From Desulfovibrio sp. DV (lineage in GTDB: Bacteria; Desulfobacterota; Desulfovibrionia; Desulfovibrionales; Desulfovibrionaceae): a stretch of DNA of 60,325 bases. The stretch covers positions 1 through 60,325 of the forward strand of contig NZ_MLBG01000014.1 in NCBI RefSeq assembly GCF_001936595.1, written 5' to 3'. A program made the translations under genes and the position numbers. The notes under the pieces were generated by a model, which had not been told where the DNA came from, ran no database searches, and saw only the letters and a list, made by a program, of their open reading frames with translations. Shown piece by piece: positions 53,738 through 60,325 of this stretch; position 1 is the first letter of the stretch, and every line of letters starts with the position of its first letter.

Positions 53738-54589
53738 TCAGGACACGCCGAGAATCCAGCCCTCGAACGCGGCGATGGCCCGCTCTGTGTCCGTACGGTT
53801 TGGCTGGAAGAAGCTTGCCAGAGTGCCGTCCTGGTCGGCCTGCTGCAGCCAGGCCGCAGTGCAATAAGCGTCATGCTGGTCCTGGGTCCGGTCCTCCCGA
53901 GGCCAGAGGCCGCTCCAGAGCGACGGATAGACTTCGGCCACCACCGTCTTCCCCGCCGGAATGTCCCAGCCGTCAAAGGGCCACCAATGGACCCGTTCGC
54001 CGGCCTTGGTCCGGAGCGTGCGCAGCCAGGGCAGGCCGGCATGGGTCGAGTGGGCAACCGAACCGGGCACGCCGAAGTGAAAGACCGACTTGGCTCTGGG
54101 CGTGCGTCTCTCGACGGGTATGCCGAGCTGTTCGCCGCCTCCCCGGACCTTGGCCTCGCGCGTGCGTATCTCGGCACAACGCCGCCAAGTGGCATTGCCC
54201 TGGCGGGCCTCGTCGTTGTCGGCACCTCCCGGGCGTAAACTCTGGACATTGATCCCCGGCTGGTCGGTCGGCCAGTGGCGTTGGAAATCGTTTAGGAACT
54301 GCGACCAGTCAGGGGGCAGGTGGTATTGATCAAAGTAACAGAGGGGGAAGGAAAAACCGTGGTCGATGCCAACCAGGGTCGGGGTGCTTTCCTTCAGGCG
54401 GTCGAGGAGCCATTGGGCCAAGGTGCGCCTGGACCAGTGGCATTGCGGTAGAGCCGGCTCGGGCCGGATTTCCTGCGGTGGGGACGCTTCATTGGCCACA
54501 TATGCCCGAATCCCCCGCAGACGGCTTTCGGGCGTGGCGGCTCCGGAATAATCAATGCCAATATACCGGCTGAACAGGGGGTGGGGCAT
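53738..54589 (-). CDS. DUF429-like protein with a ribonuclease H-type start
   Basis: The 283-residue protein opens with the motif RYIGIDYSGAATPESRLRGI, in which the Asp of GIDYSG resembles the first acidic residue of RNase H-like folds. Another acidic segment, VGIDHGFSFPL, lies near residue 75, and conserved-looking EVYPSLWSG and DQHDAYCTAAWLQ segments follow. This pattern fits DUF429/related predicted nucleases, but no function is established. The start at 54589 is chosen as the Met just before the motif. Confidence 0.55.
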   Translation of the reverse strand: MPHPLFSRYIGIDYSGAATPESRLRGIRAYVANEASPPQEIRPEPALPQCHWSRRTLAQWLLDRLKESTPTLVGIDHGFSFPLCYFDQYHLPPDWSQFLNDFQRHWPTDQPGINVQSLRPGGADNDEARQGNATWRRCAEIRTREAKVRGGGEQLGIPVERRTPRAKSVFHFGVPGSVAHSTHAGLPWLRTLRTKAGERVHWWPFDGWDIPAGKTVVAEVYPSLWSGLWPREDRTQDQHDAYCTAAWLQQADQDGTLASFFQPNRTDTERAIAAFEGWILGVS

Positions 54590-54974
54590 GGGCAACCTCG
54601 CGCACGGGACGTTGGCCGGTCTGCTGCCGGTGGACCGTAACACGGTTGCAATCCTGCCTGGGCGCAGACAGCGGGTCAAGAAGCGGGACCGGCGGCCGCA
54701 GCAAGGTGGTTCCTGTCAGACTCAAACAGCAACGGTCATGGCCCCGACCTTTTTCCGTCTTTTCCTGCTCAACTTCCGCCCGTCGACTTGGCAGCATACC
54801 CGGTCAAATCAGACTCACCCCAGGTGGGATTCCAAAGGGCTCAGCCCTTTGGCCGCCGGAGGCCTCTTCGCCTCCTTTCTCTCACACTTCCCCGGCGACG
54901 GTGCTGGCCGGTGCTTGCCCGGGGTGCGGCAATTGGCTATGCCCGCCGGGTACCACGCTTTTGAGGTGAACCAC
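54590..54974. other. Intergenic region upstream of ybaK with tandem hairpins
   Basis: Bases 54817-54875 hold three inverted repeats in a row: CACC/GGTG, then CCAAAGGGCT/AGCCCTTTGG with a one-base loop (54832-54852), then GGAGGC/GCCTCC (54858-54875) followed by TTTCTC. The last may act as a terminator. The remainder has no supported gene. Confidence 0.5.
54817..54881. repeat. Triple-hairpin intergenic element
   Basis: Three closely spaced inverted repeats of 4, 10 and 6 bp, the central one a near-perfect palindrome. My impression is that similar elements recur in Desulfovibrionaceae intergenic DNA, but this is from memory and was not checked. Confidence 0.4.
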
Positions 54975-55448
54975 ATGTCCAAAACGACTCGGGCGACGCA
55001 GTTTCTGGCCAAGGCCGGGATCGCCTTTGAAACCATACAATACGACTACGAATCCGGGGCGGAGCGGATCGGTTTGCAGGCGGCGGCGGCCATCGGCGAA
55101 GCACCGTCCCGGGTGCTCAAGACGCTCATGGTGCTGGTGGACGGCAAACCGGCTTGCGCCGTGGTTCCGTCCGACGGCGAACTCTCCATGAAACGGGTGG
55201 CTGCGGCCTTTGGCGGCAAAGCGGCGGCCATGATGCCCCCGGCCGAGGCCGAGAAGGTCACCGGCTACCATGTCGGCGGCATCAGTCCCTTTGGCTCGCG
55301 CAAGAAAGTGGCGGTCGCCATCGAGGCGGCGGCCATGTCCGAAGCTTCGGTCATCATCAACGGCGGCCAGCGCGGGGTGATGGTGCGTCTGGCTCCGGCG
55401 GATGCCGTGCGGGTGTTGGGCGCCATGGTCGCGCCCCTTGTCGCCTGA
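54975..55448 (+). CDS. ybaK: YbaK/EbsC-type Cys-tRNA(Pro) deacylase
   Basis: This 157-residue protein clears mischarged Cys-tRNA(Pro). The INS/YbaK domain is recognisable from TRATQFLAKAGIAFE, VLKTLMVLVDGK, SMKRVAAAFGGKAAAM, VGGISPFGSRKKVAV and INGGQRGVMVRL. The conserved catalytic Lys is in VLKTL. GAGGTGAAC precedes the ATG at 54975. A longer in-frame region upstream has no protein-like character. Confidence 0.92.
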   Translation: MSKTTRATQFLAKAGIAFETIQYDYESGAERIGLQAAAAIGEAPSRVLKTLMVLVDGKPACAVVPSDGELSMKRVAAAFGGKAAAMMPPAEAEKVTGYHVGGISPFGSRKKVAVAIEAAAMSEASVIINGGQRGVMVRLAPADAVRVLGAMVAPLVA

Positions 55449-55516
55449 GTCCATTTTGCGGCTAGCCAGGTGCCGGGGGTCAGAGCCTGTTCCCGGATGC
55501 GCATGGTACTTAAGGG

Positions 55517-55566
55517 GGCAGGCAGAGGCGCCGCAGCCGGATTTGGCTGCGGCGCCTCTGCCTGCC
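55517..55566. terminator. 22-bp perfect hairpin between ybaK and the porin gene
   Basis: The arms 55517-55538 and 55545-55566 are exact reverse complements with a six-base loop GGATTT. It lies between convergent genes, 7 bases beyond the porin stop. No T tract follows on either side, so its function as a terminator is inferred from strength and position. Confidence 0.65.
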
Positions 55567-55572
55567 GTCGCG

Positions 55573-57060
55573 CTAGAAGGTGTATTTAAAACCGAAGGCG
55601 GCCTTCCAGGCGTCCCGGGCCTCGCTGGCCAAGCGGTGGCCCCAGACGCTTGTCTGAAAACCGCCGGGATGCGCCCATCCCGTTTCCAGGATGAGGGCCA
55701 GATTGTCGTAGAGCGCGTAGGTCGTGTCCCAGTTGACACCGACAAGCCATTCGTTGACCGTCAGATCCCGGCCCATGACAAACAGGGGATTGCTGCCCAG
55801 GGCCGCATTGGCGTCCCGGATGGCCCGGGGCGCATTGTTGCCGCGCACATAGGCGGCGGTCAGGCGCTGTTCCAGGCGCTCGATGAACTTGACCTTGGCC
55901 AGCGAGGCCCCAATCCCCCAGCCGCCGGCCGGGTTGACGTGCATATTGGAACTTTTGCCCAGTTCCTGGCCACCGTCGAACAGGAAGCTGTTGCCGGCGT
56001 TCCAGGCCTGGGTACTGCTCTTTGACTCGGCATGGCCGGGATAGTAGCAGGGCAGACGCTCCGAACCATTGGCCGTGGAGGCGTCTTCGCCAGTGGACCA
56101 CCAGCCAAAGACCTGCGGCGTGACGGTGTCAAAGCCGGCATATTCCAGGCCCAGGTCCATGAACCAGCCCTGGCGCTGGTTTTTCTGATATTCATTGAGC
56201 CCCACATGGCCCCACAGCAGGTCGGCATACATCCGGAACGGGTCCAGGACCGTCACCGATACGGGCAGTCCGGCCCAGAGCACACCGATGAAATTGTCCT
56301 TCCAGCCTTGCGGCTGCCGGGTGAGCAGACCGGCGGAAATGAGTCCCTCGGCCCAGCCTCCGTCGGTTATGTAATAGGCCCCTTTGCCGCCGATGGAGTA
56401 ATCGACGAAGGGCGTGGCCGTCATGCCCGGCAGGGTCACGGCCGCTCCCAGGAAATAGCCTTCCTGGTTGCGATAGATCTGGCGCAGGTCAGGCTCGAAG
56501 GTCCGGGCGCTGGCAATGGTGCGGGTGTAGGCCGTAATGAGGGTCAGGGTGTCGTCGATGACCGGCACGGCGACGACGAGGCTGGCGGCGTCGGCGTCAA
56601 TGATCGGGCTGCCATTGAAAAAGGGACTTTGGGGGAGAGACGTCGGTTGCAGGCCGGCAGTTATCCGGATTTTGGTTTCGGGCCACAGGAACTGCAGATA
56701 GGCTTGGTAGACTTCCACGGAGACCGTGGGGTTGGCAGCGGTCAGGGTCCCATGGCCCCAGGTGTCCTCCACCTTGACCCCCAGGCGGAATTTGAGCGCC
56801 TCGCTGCTGATGAAATCCGAGCGCAAGCGGAACCGCTCCCAGATTTCGAAACGGTCCTCGGTCTCCGAACCGGCCTGTTGCCAGCTCGGGGCCTCGCTGG
56901 TCCAGTACGGCGCGTTCCATCCCGTGAAATTGCGGTTGGCGAAATAGTCGGCGTACACCCGGGCATCGCCGGTCATACGCACTTCCGCGGCGGCCAGGGC
57001 GTCCGCCGTGACGACAAGGCCAAGGGCAAGGGCCAGCCAACCAAACACCGGTCGTTTCAT
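55573..57060 (-). CDS. Outer-membrane porin of the Desulfovibrio homotrimeric type
   Basis: The 495-residue protein has a signal peptide cleaved near ALAAAEVRM and then amphipathic beta strands with Trp/Tyr/Phe girdles, ending KAAFGFKYTF with C-terminal Phe. Internal phrases such as WERFRLRSDFISSEALKFR, FNGSPIIDADAASLVVA and GWGIGASLAKVKFIERL recall the abundant porins annotated in Desulfovibrio. It probably forms a general or substrate-specific channel. A strong AAGGAGGAGG site precedes the ATG. It is a single gene. Confidence 0.85.
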   Translation of the reverse strand: MKRPVFGWLALALGLVVTADALAAAEVRMTGDARVYADYFANRNFTGWNAPYWTSEAPSWQQAGSETEDRFEIWERFRLRSDFISSEALKFRLGVKVEDTWGHGTLTAANPTVSVEVYQAYLQFLWPETKIRITAGLQPTSLPQSPFFNGSPIIDADAASLVVAVPVIDDTLTLITAYTRTIASARTFEPDLRQIYRNQEGYFLGAAVTLPGMTATPFVDYSIGGKGAYYITDGGWAEGLISAGLLTRQPQGWKDNFIGVLWAGLPVSVTVLDPFRMYADLLWGHVGLNEYQKNQRQGWFMDLGLEYAGFDTVTPQVFGWWSTGEDASTANGSERLPCYYPGHAESKSSTQAWNAGNSFLFDGGQELGKSSNMHVNPAGGWGIGASLAKVKFIERLEQRLTAAYVRGNNAPRAIRDANAALGSNPLFVMGRDLTVNEWLVGVNWDTTYALYDNLALILETGWAHPGGFQTSVWGHRLASEARDAWKAAFGFKYTF

Positions 57061-57454
57061 GTCCTCCTCCTTCCAAAGGTGTTGCGGTTTCGTCCGGACT
57101 CCGGGCTTTGGCGCATGGCTGGCGCACAGCCCGGCTGCACAGGGCGGCAGGGTTCGGACTCCTCGTCACAGGCGTAGCGTATGGGGCTGGCATGCCAGGA
57201 AGACTGGACCGGTCTTGGCGCGGCAAAGCGCATGGTCGGCACCCGCTGCAGGCGGAGCAGACTTTCGCGCCATCAAAGAAGAGCCCGTCGGGAAGCAGCA
57301 ACGAGATGTGCTTCGGTTGGCACCATGGCAGTTCGCGAGCAATGCGTGGCGACGAGCTCTTCTTTGGTATCGCGTCTGGCCGGCAAAACAGGGTGCCGGC
57401 CGGAATTCTCCCGGGAGAGGGATCTCTCCCGGGAGAGGGGTTCGCCCGGACGGG
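57061..57454. other. Intergenic region between alcohol dehydrogenase and porin genes
   Basis: In these 394 bases no gene is supported. Two palindromes in tandem occur at 57407-57437, just beyond the alcohol dehydrogenase stop. The porin promoter should lie closer to 57060, but no clear boxes are seen. Confidence 0.45.
57407..57437. repeat. Tandem palindromes (CTCCCGGGAG type)
   Basis: TCTCCCGGGAGA at 57407-57418 and CTCTCCCGGGAGAG at 57424-57437 share a core and have centres 18 bases apart, close to two helical turns. They could bind a dimeric protein cooperatively or form alternative RNA stems after the dehydrogenase stop. Confidence 0.5.
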
Positions 57455-58636
57455 CTACAGGGCTGCGGTGTAGATGTCGGCCACATCCTTGTCCGTGGCG
57501 CAACGCGGGTTGGTGAAGCGGCAGATGTCCTTCTGGGCGTTGGCGGTCATGGTCGGGATGTCTGCCGCCTTGACCTCCTTGCCGTAGCGCTTGCCCAGTT
57601 CGACCAGATTGGCCGGGATGCCGACGTCGGCGGAGAGCTGGCGAATGGCCTTCAGGGCCAATTCGGCGGCATCGCGCGGGGACAGTCCGGCGGTATTTTC
57701 GCCCATGATTTCGGCCATGGCCGCAAACTTCTCCACCTTGGCGATGAGGTTGAACTTCTCAACGTAGGGCAGCAGCAGGGCGTTGCATTCGCCGTGAGGA
57801 AGATTGTAAAATCCGCCGAGCTGGTGGGCCATGGAATGCACGTAGCCGAGGCTCGCATTGTTAAAGGCCATGCCGCCCAGGTACTGGGCGAAGCACATGC
57901 CTTCGCGAGCCTCCAGGTCCTGGCCGTTGGCCACGGCCTTGCGCAGGTATTTGAACACCAGCTTGATGGATTCAACGGCGCAGGCGTCGGTCATGGGGTT
58001 GGCGATGGTGGAGACGAAGGCTTCCACGGAATGGGTCAGGGCGTCCATGCCGGTGGCGGCGGTCAGGGCCGGGGGCATGCCGACCATGAGGACCGGGTCG
58101 TCGATGGCGATGCCCGGGGTGATGCGCCAGTCGGCAATGGCCATTTTGACATGGCGGGAGGTGTCGGTGATGACTGCGAACCGGGTCATCTCCGAGGCCG
58201 TGCCGGCAGTGGTGTTGACGGCCAGATAGGGCATGAGCGGCTTGGTGGACTTGTCGACACCCTCGTAGTCGTGAATTTTGCCGCCGTTGGCAATCAGCAG
58301 GGCGATGCCTTTGCCGCAGTCGTGGGAGGAGCCGCCGCCGAGGGTGATGAGGCTGTCGCAGCCATTTTTCTTGAAAATGACAACGCCGGCATCGACATTG
58401 GTGTCCGTGGGATTGGGTACGGTCTCGTCATAGATCACGTAGGGCATGGCAGCGGCGTCGAGCAGATCGGTCACCTGTTTGACGATGCCGGCGGCGACCA
58501 CGCCTTTATCCGTGACCAGCAGGGGTTTGCTGCCGCCCAGGGCCTTAATCTTCTCCGGAATCAGCTTGGAAGCGCCGATACCGATAAGCGTCACGCTGGG
58601 GATGAAAAAGCCGTACACCTGTTCCTGAACTGCCAT
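57455..58636 (-). CDS. Iron-containing alcohol dehydrogenase
   Basis: The 393-residue group III dehydrogenase has the nucleotide-binding GGGSSHDCGKGIALL, the NTTAGTASEMTRFAV motif, and metal-binding His residues in GMDALTHSVEAFVS, YVHSMAHQLGGF and LPHGECNALLLPY. It is close to the DhaT/AdhB group and likely oxidises or reduces short-chain alcohols with NAD. GGAGG precedes the ATG. Transcription probably starts from a sigma54 promoter about 250 bases upstream, under the activator encoded at 59197. Confidence 0.93.
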   Translation of the reverse strand: MAVQEQVYGFFIPSVTLIGIGASKLIPEKIKALGGSKPLLVTDKGVVAAGIVKQVTDLLDAAAMPYVIYDETVPNPTDTNVDAGVVIFKKNGCDSLITLGGGSSHDCGKGIALLIANGGKIHDYEGVDKSTKPLMPYLAVNTTAGTASEMTRFAVITDTSRHVKMAIADWRITPGIAIDDPVLMVGMPPALTAATGMDALTHSVEAFVSTIANPMTDACAVESIKLVFKYLRKAVANGQDLEAREGMCFAQYLGGMAFNNASLGYVHSMAHQLGGFYNLPHGECNALLLPYVEKFNLIAKVEKFAAMAEIMGENTAGLSPRDAAELALKAIRQLSADVGIPANLVELGKRYGKEVKAADIPTMTANAQKDICRFTNPRCATDKDVADIYTAAL

Positions 58637-58895
58637 GGCGTCCTCCGAGAATGTTAGAGGTTGTCCGCGTCTCGTTGCTTGGCGCAGTTGGCCGGTTAGG
58701 CTGCGTACCCTGCTATGGCGACGTATGGGCCGCAGCCGTTCCCGGTATTGTTGCTTGGATCAGTCTGGAATACGTCTTGTTGCCGCCTGCTGTTTTGCGG
58801 GATGCTGGCGGCTGTCAACAGCCGGATTTTCCCCATAGCATCGCTTTTCCATACGTTTCCAGCCCTGCCGGAGCATCAGGATCACGTTTCCCAAA

Positions 58896-58910
58896 GCAAA
58901 AGGTGGACCA
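58896..58910 (-). promoter_or_regulatory. Sigma54-like promoter of the alcohol dehydrogenase gene
   Basis: The minus strand reads TGGTCC-ACCTT-TTGC, with GG and GC at the invariant 10-base spacing. The -24 element has two mismatches, the -12 element none. Transcription would begin near 58884, giving a leader of roughly 250 bases. Confidence 0.4.
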
Positions 58911-59009
58911 TCTCCGGGAGGGTGGGCGATTTATTGGAGATCATCAATAATTACGGATTGTTGTCTGTAGAGATGGATGCGGCCGGTGCAGCGGGAGTGT
59001 TCACTCTCT

Positions 59010-59032
59010 GGACATGTCAGGCTGACATGTCC
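59010..59032. promoter_or_regulatory. Candidate enhancer site: perfect 11-bp inverted repeat
   Basis: GGACATGTCAG and CTGACATGTCC flank a single G. It lies about 110 bases upstream of the sigma54-like promoter, the usual place for an activator binding site, and about 165 bases from the activator gene end. Confidence 0.5.
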
Positions 59033-59196
59033 GGTTTCCAGGCAAAGGTGGACACTGGGGAAGGAGAGAGCCGCTGGCCATTGCCGGCGTTGTGGCGTGG
59101 GATGTTGGCGGCAGGCGTGCTGCCCGCACCCGGGGATGTACGCCGTCGCGGTCGCGGCACCGGGGGCTGAGCCGGTTGGGGTGCGTGGTGCGCCGC

Positions 59197-60325
59197 TTAC
59201 CCGGCCCGGAAGGTGTCGGCCGTGATGCCGTATTGTTTGAGCTTGGCGTAGAGCGTGGTGCGCGAGATGTTGAGCAGGCTTGAGGTGCGCCGGAAATTGC
59301 CGCCGGTCTCGCGCAGGGTTCCGAGGATGAGCGCCTTCTGGATGCGCTTGAGGGACATGGCCGCCTCGCCGGGCTTTTGCTGCCGGCCCCGGATCATGTC
59401 GGCCATGACGTCCTGGGGCAGGTCGGTGATGTCGATGCGGCCGTCGCAGGCCACGTTGACCAGCCGTTCGATGCAGTTTTCCAGTTCCCGCACGTTGCCC
59501 GGCCAGTGGTGGGCGGCCAGGGCTGCCAGGGCCTCGCGGGACATCTCGAGTTCGGGTTTGCCCAGCGATTTTCGAAACTTGTCCATGAACAGGCGGGTTA
59601 GGAGCTGCACGTCGTCGTCGCGTTGGCGCAGGGGCGGAATCTGGATGGTCAGCACGTTTAGGCGATAATAGAGGTCGCTGCGAAAGGCGTTGTTGCGAAC
59701 CGCGGTTGGCAGGTCCTTGTTGGTGGCGGCGATGATGCGCACGTCGATGTGCTTGGCTTCCTTGCCGCCAAGGCGGGTGACCTCGCTTTCCTGGAGCAGG
59801 CGCAGCAGGCTCACCTGGGCCTCCAGCGGCATTTCGCCGATCTCGTCGAGAAAGATCGATCCGCCGTCGGCCAGCTCGAATTTCCCCGGGCTGCCTTCCT
59901 TGAGCGCCCCGGAAAAGGCCCCGGCCACATAGCCAAACAACTCGCTTTGCACGAGATTGCGTGGCAGCGCCCCGCAGTTGACCACCACGAAGGGACCTTT
60001 GCGGCGGTTGCCGGCGTTGTGGATGGCCTGGGCAAAGAGTTCCTTGCCTGTGCCGGATTCCCCGAGGAGCAGGGTGGTGGCGTCGCCCTGGGAGGCCACC
60101 CGTGCCAGACGGATGGCTTCCCGCAGCGGCCTGGACTCGCCCATGATGTTTTCAAAGGTGTAGACCGCCTTGGCCCCGGCTACCCGGGCGGCGTATTTGC
60201 GCATCCGCCGCGTCTCGCGCAGGGTAAGGATGACCCCGCCATCGGCAAAGGGGGCGCAGGACAGGGAACAGGACAGTTCCCCCTGGTCCAGGCTGAAGGC
60301 GACCTCCCGGTCGTGGAAGGTCTCC
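59197..60325 (-). CDS. Sigma54-dependent activator with PAS domain (partial, 5' end outside window)
   Basis: The reading frame is open past the window edge, and upstream residues (FADGGVILTLRETRRMRKYA) are the end of a PAS domain, so the gene is truncated. The AAA+ domain has Walker [11 protein letters not shown], the sigma54-contact loop as GAFSGA (Ser in place of the usual Thr), and Walker [12 protein letters not shown]. The Fis-type helix-turn-helix is FRRTSSLLNISRTTLYAKL. It probably activates the adjacent iron alcohol dehydrogenase gene. Confidence 0.92.
   Translation of the reverse strand, partial: ETFHDREVAFSLDQGELSCSLSCAPFADGGVILTLRETRRMRKYAARVAGAKAVYTFENIMGESRPLREAIRLARVASQGDATTLLLGESGTGKELFAQAIHNAGNRRKGPFVVVNCGALPRNLVQSELFGYVAGAFSGALKEGSPGKFELADGGSIFLDEIGEMPLEAQVSLLRLLQESEVTRLGGKEAKHIDVRIIAATNKDLPTAVRNNAFRSDLYYRLNVLTIQIPPLRQRDDDVQLLTRLFMDKFRKSLGKPELEMSREALAALAAHHWPGNVRELENCIERLVNVACDGRIDITDLPQDVMADMIRGRQQKPGEAAMSLKRIQKALILGTLRETGGNFRRTSSLLNISRTTLYAKLKQYGITADTFRAG

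Larger units (their letters stand above)
58637..59196. promoter_or_regulatory. Control region of the alcohol dehydrogenase gene
   Basis: No gene is supported in these 560 bases. A sigma54-like promoter on the minus strand lies at 58896-58910 and a perfect 11-bp inverted repeat at 59010-59032. The arrangement fits enhancer-dependent activation of the dehydrogenase by the protein encoded just upstream. Confidence 0.5.

Noticed and set aside
57407-57437. CRISPR-like array
   Set aside because: Only two short palindromic units with a 5-base separation; no spacers and no cas genes in the window.

Overview
The window is about 60 kb of high-GC Gram-negative chromosome, most likely from a Desulfovibrionaceae-type sulfate reducer (Desulfobacterota). 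Supporting this are an outer-membrane porin resembling the Desulfovibrio trimeric porins, an anaerobic nickel CO dehydrogenase with a close CX2C pair at its N-terminus, an iron alcohol dehydrogenase beside a sigma54 activator, and nickel-pincer cofactor genes. The assignment is inferred from gene content; no rRNA or tRNA gene was found.

Bases 1-30238 hold an exosortase A (XrtA/PEP-CTERM) exopolysaccharide locus. Four glycosyltransferase genes run on the plus strand (139-6503). One is an unusual fusion of an alpha/alpha-toroid, lyase-like half with a glycosyltransferase half. A long minus-strand series (28148 down to 6571) encodes exosortase, EpsI, PrsK, PrsR, PrsT, the initiating sugar-phosphate transferase, Wza-like export protein, Wzz-like chain-length protein, tyrosine kinase, ATPase, outer-membrane protein, deacetylase, O-ligase/polymerase, glycosyltransferase, acyltransferase, beta-helix protein and a last glycosyltransferase. 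Divergent from it, at 28550, is one PEP-CTERM substrate gene behind a sigma54-like promoter, the expected target of PrsK/PrsR. An epimerase gene follows. The O-ligase gene is interrupted at a T7 run that is exactly phased as a -1 slippery heptamer.

Bases 30239-35500 are signalling and spacer DNA: a NarX/DegS-like kinase, its LuxR-type regulator (frameshifted at an A7 run), a stand-alone receiver protein, and a Tat-exported metallophosphoesterase preceded by a small overlapping gene.

Bases 35500-40035 hold the CO dehydrogenase operon (cooC, an FAD oxidoreductase, cooF-like, cooS). Then come a PHP phosphoesterase, an archaeal-type phosphoglycerate mutase-like enzyme overlapping a NadM-like nucleotidyltransferase, and the periplasmic glucan genes opgG-opgH. 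A Dabb protein is followed by larC-larE-larB for nickel-pincer nucleotide synthesis, an Fe-S aldo/keto reductase with an AraC regulator, a DUF429-like protein, YbaK, and the porin. The window closes with an iron alcohol dehydrogenase and a truncated sigma54 activator. Between those last two lie a perfect 11-bp inverted repeat and a sigma54-like promoter in the right arrangement for activation of the dehydrogenase gene.

Several strong palindromes and hairpins sit between genes. One pair of loci (30285-30497 and 48710-48803) shares two related elements and may represent an uncharacterised repeat family.
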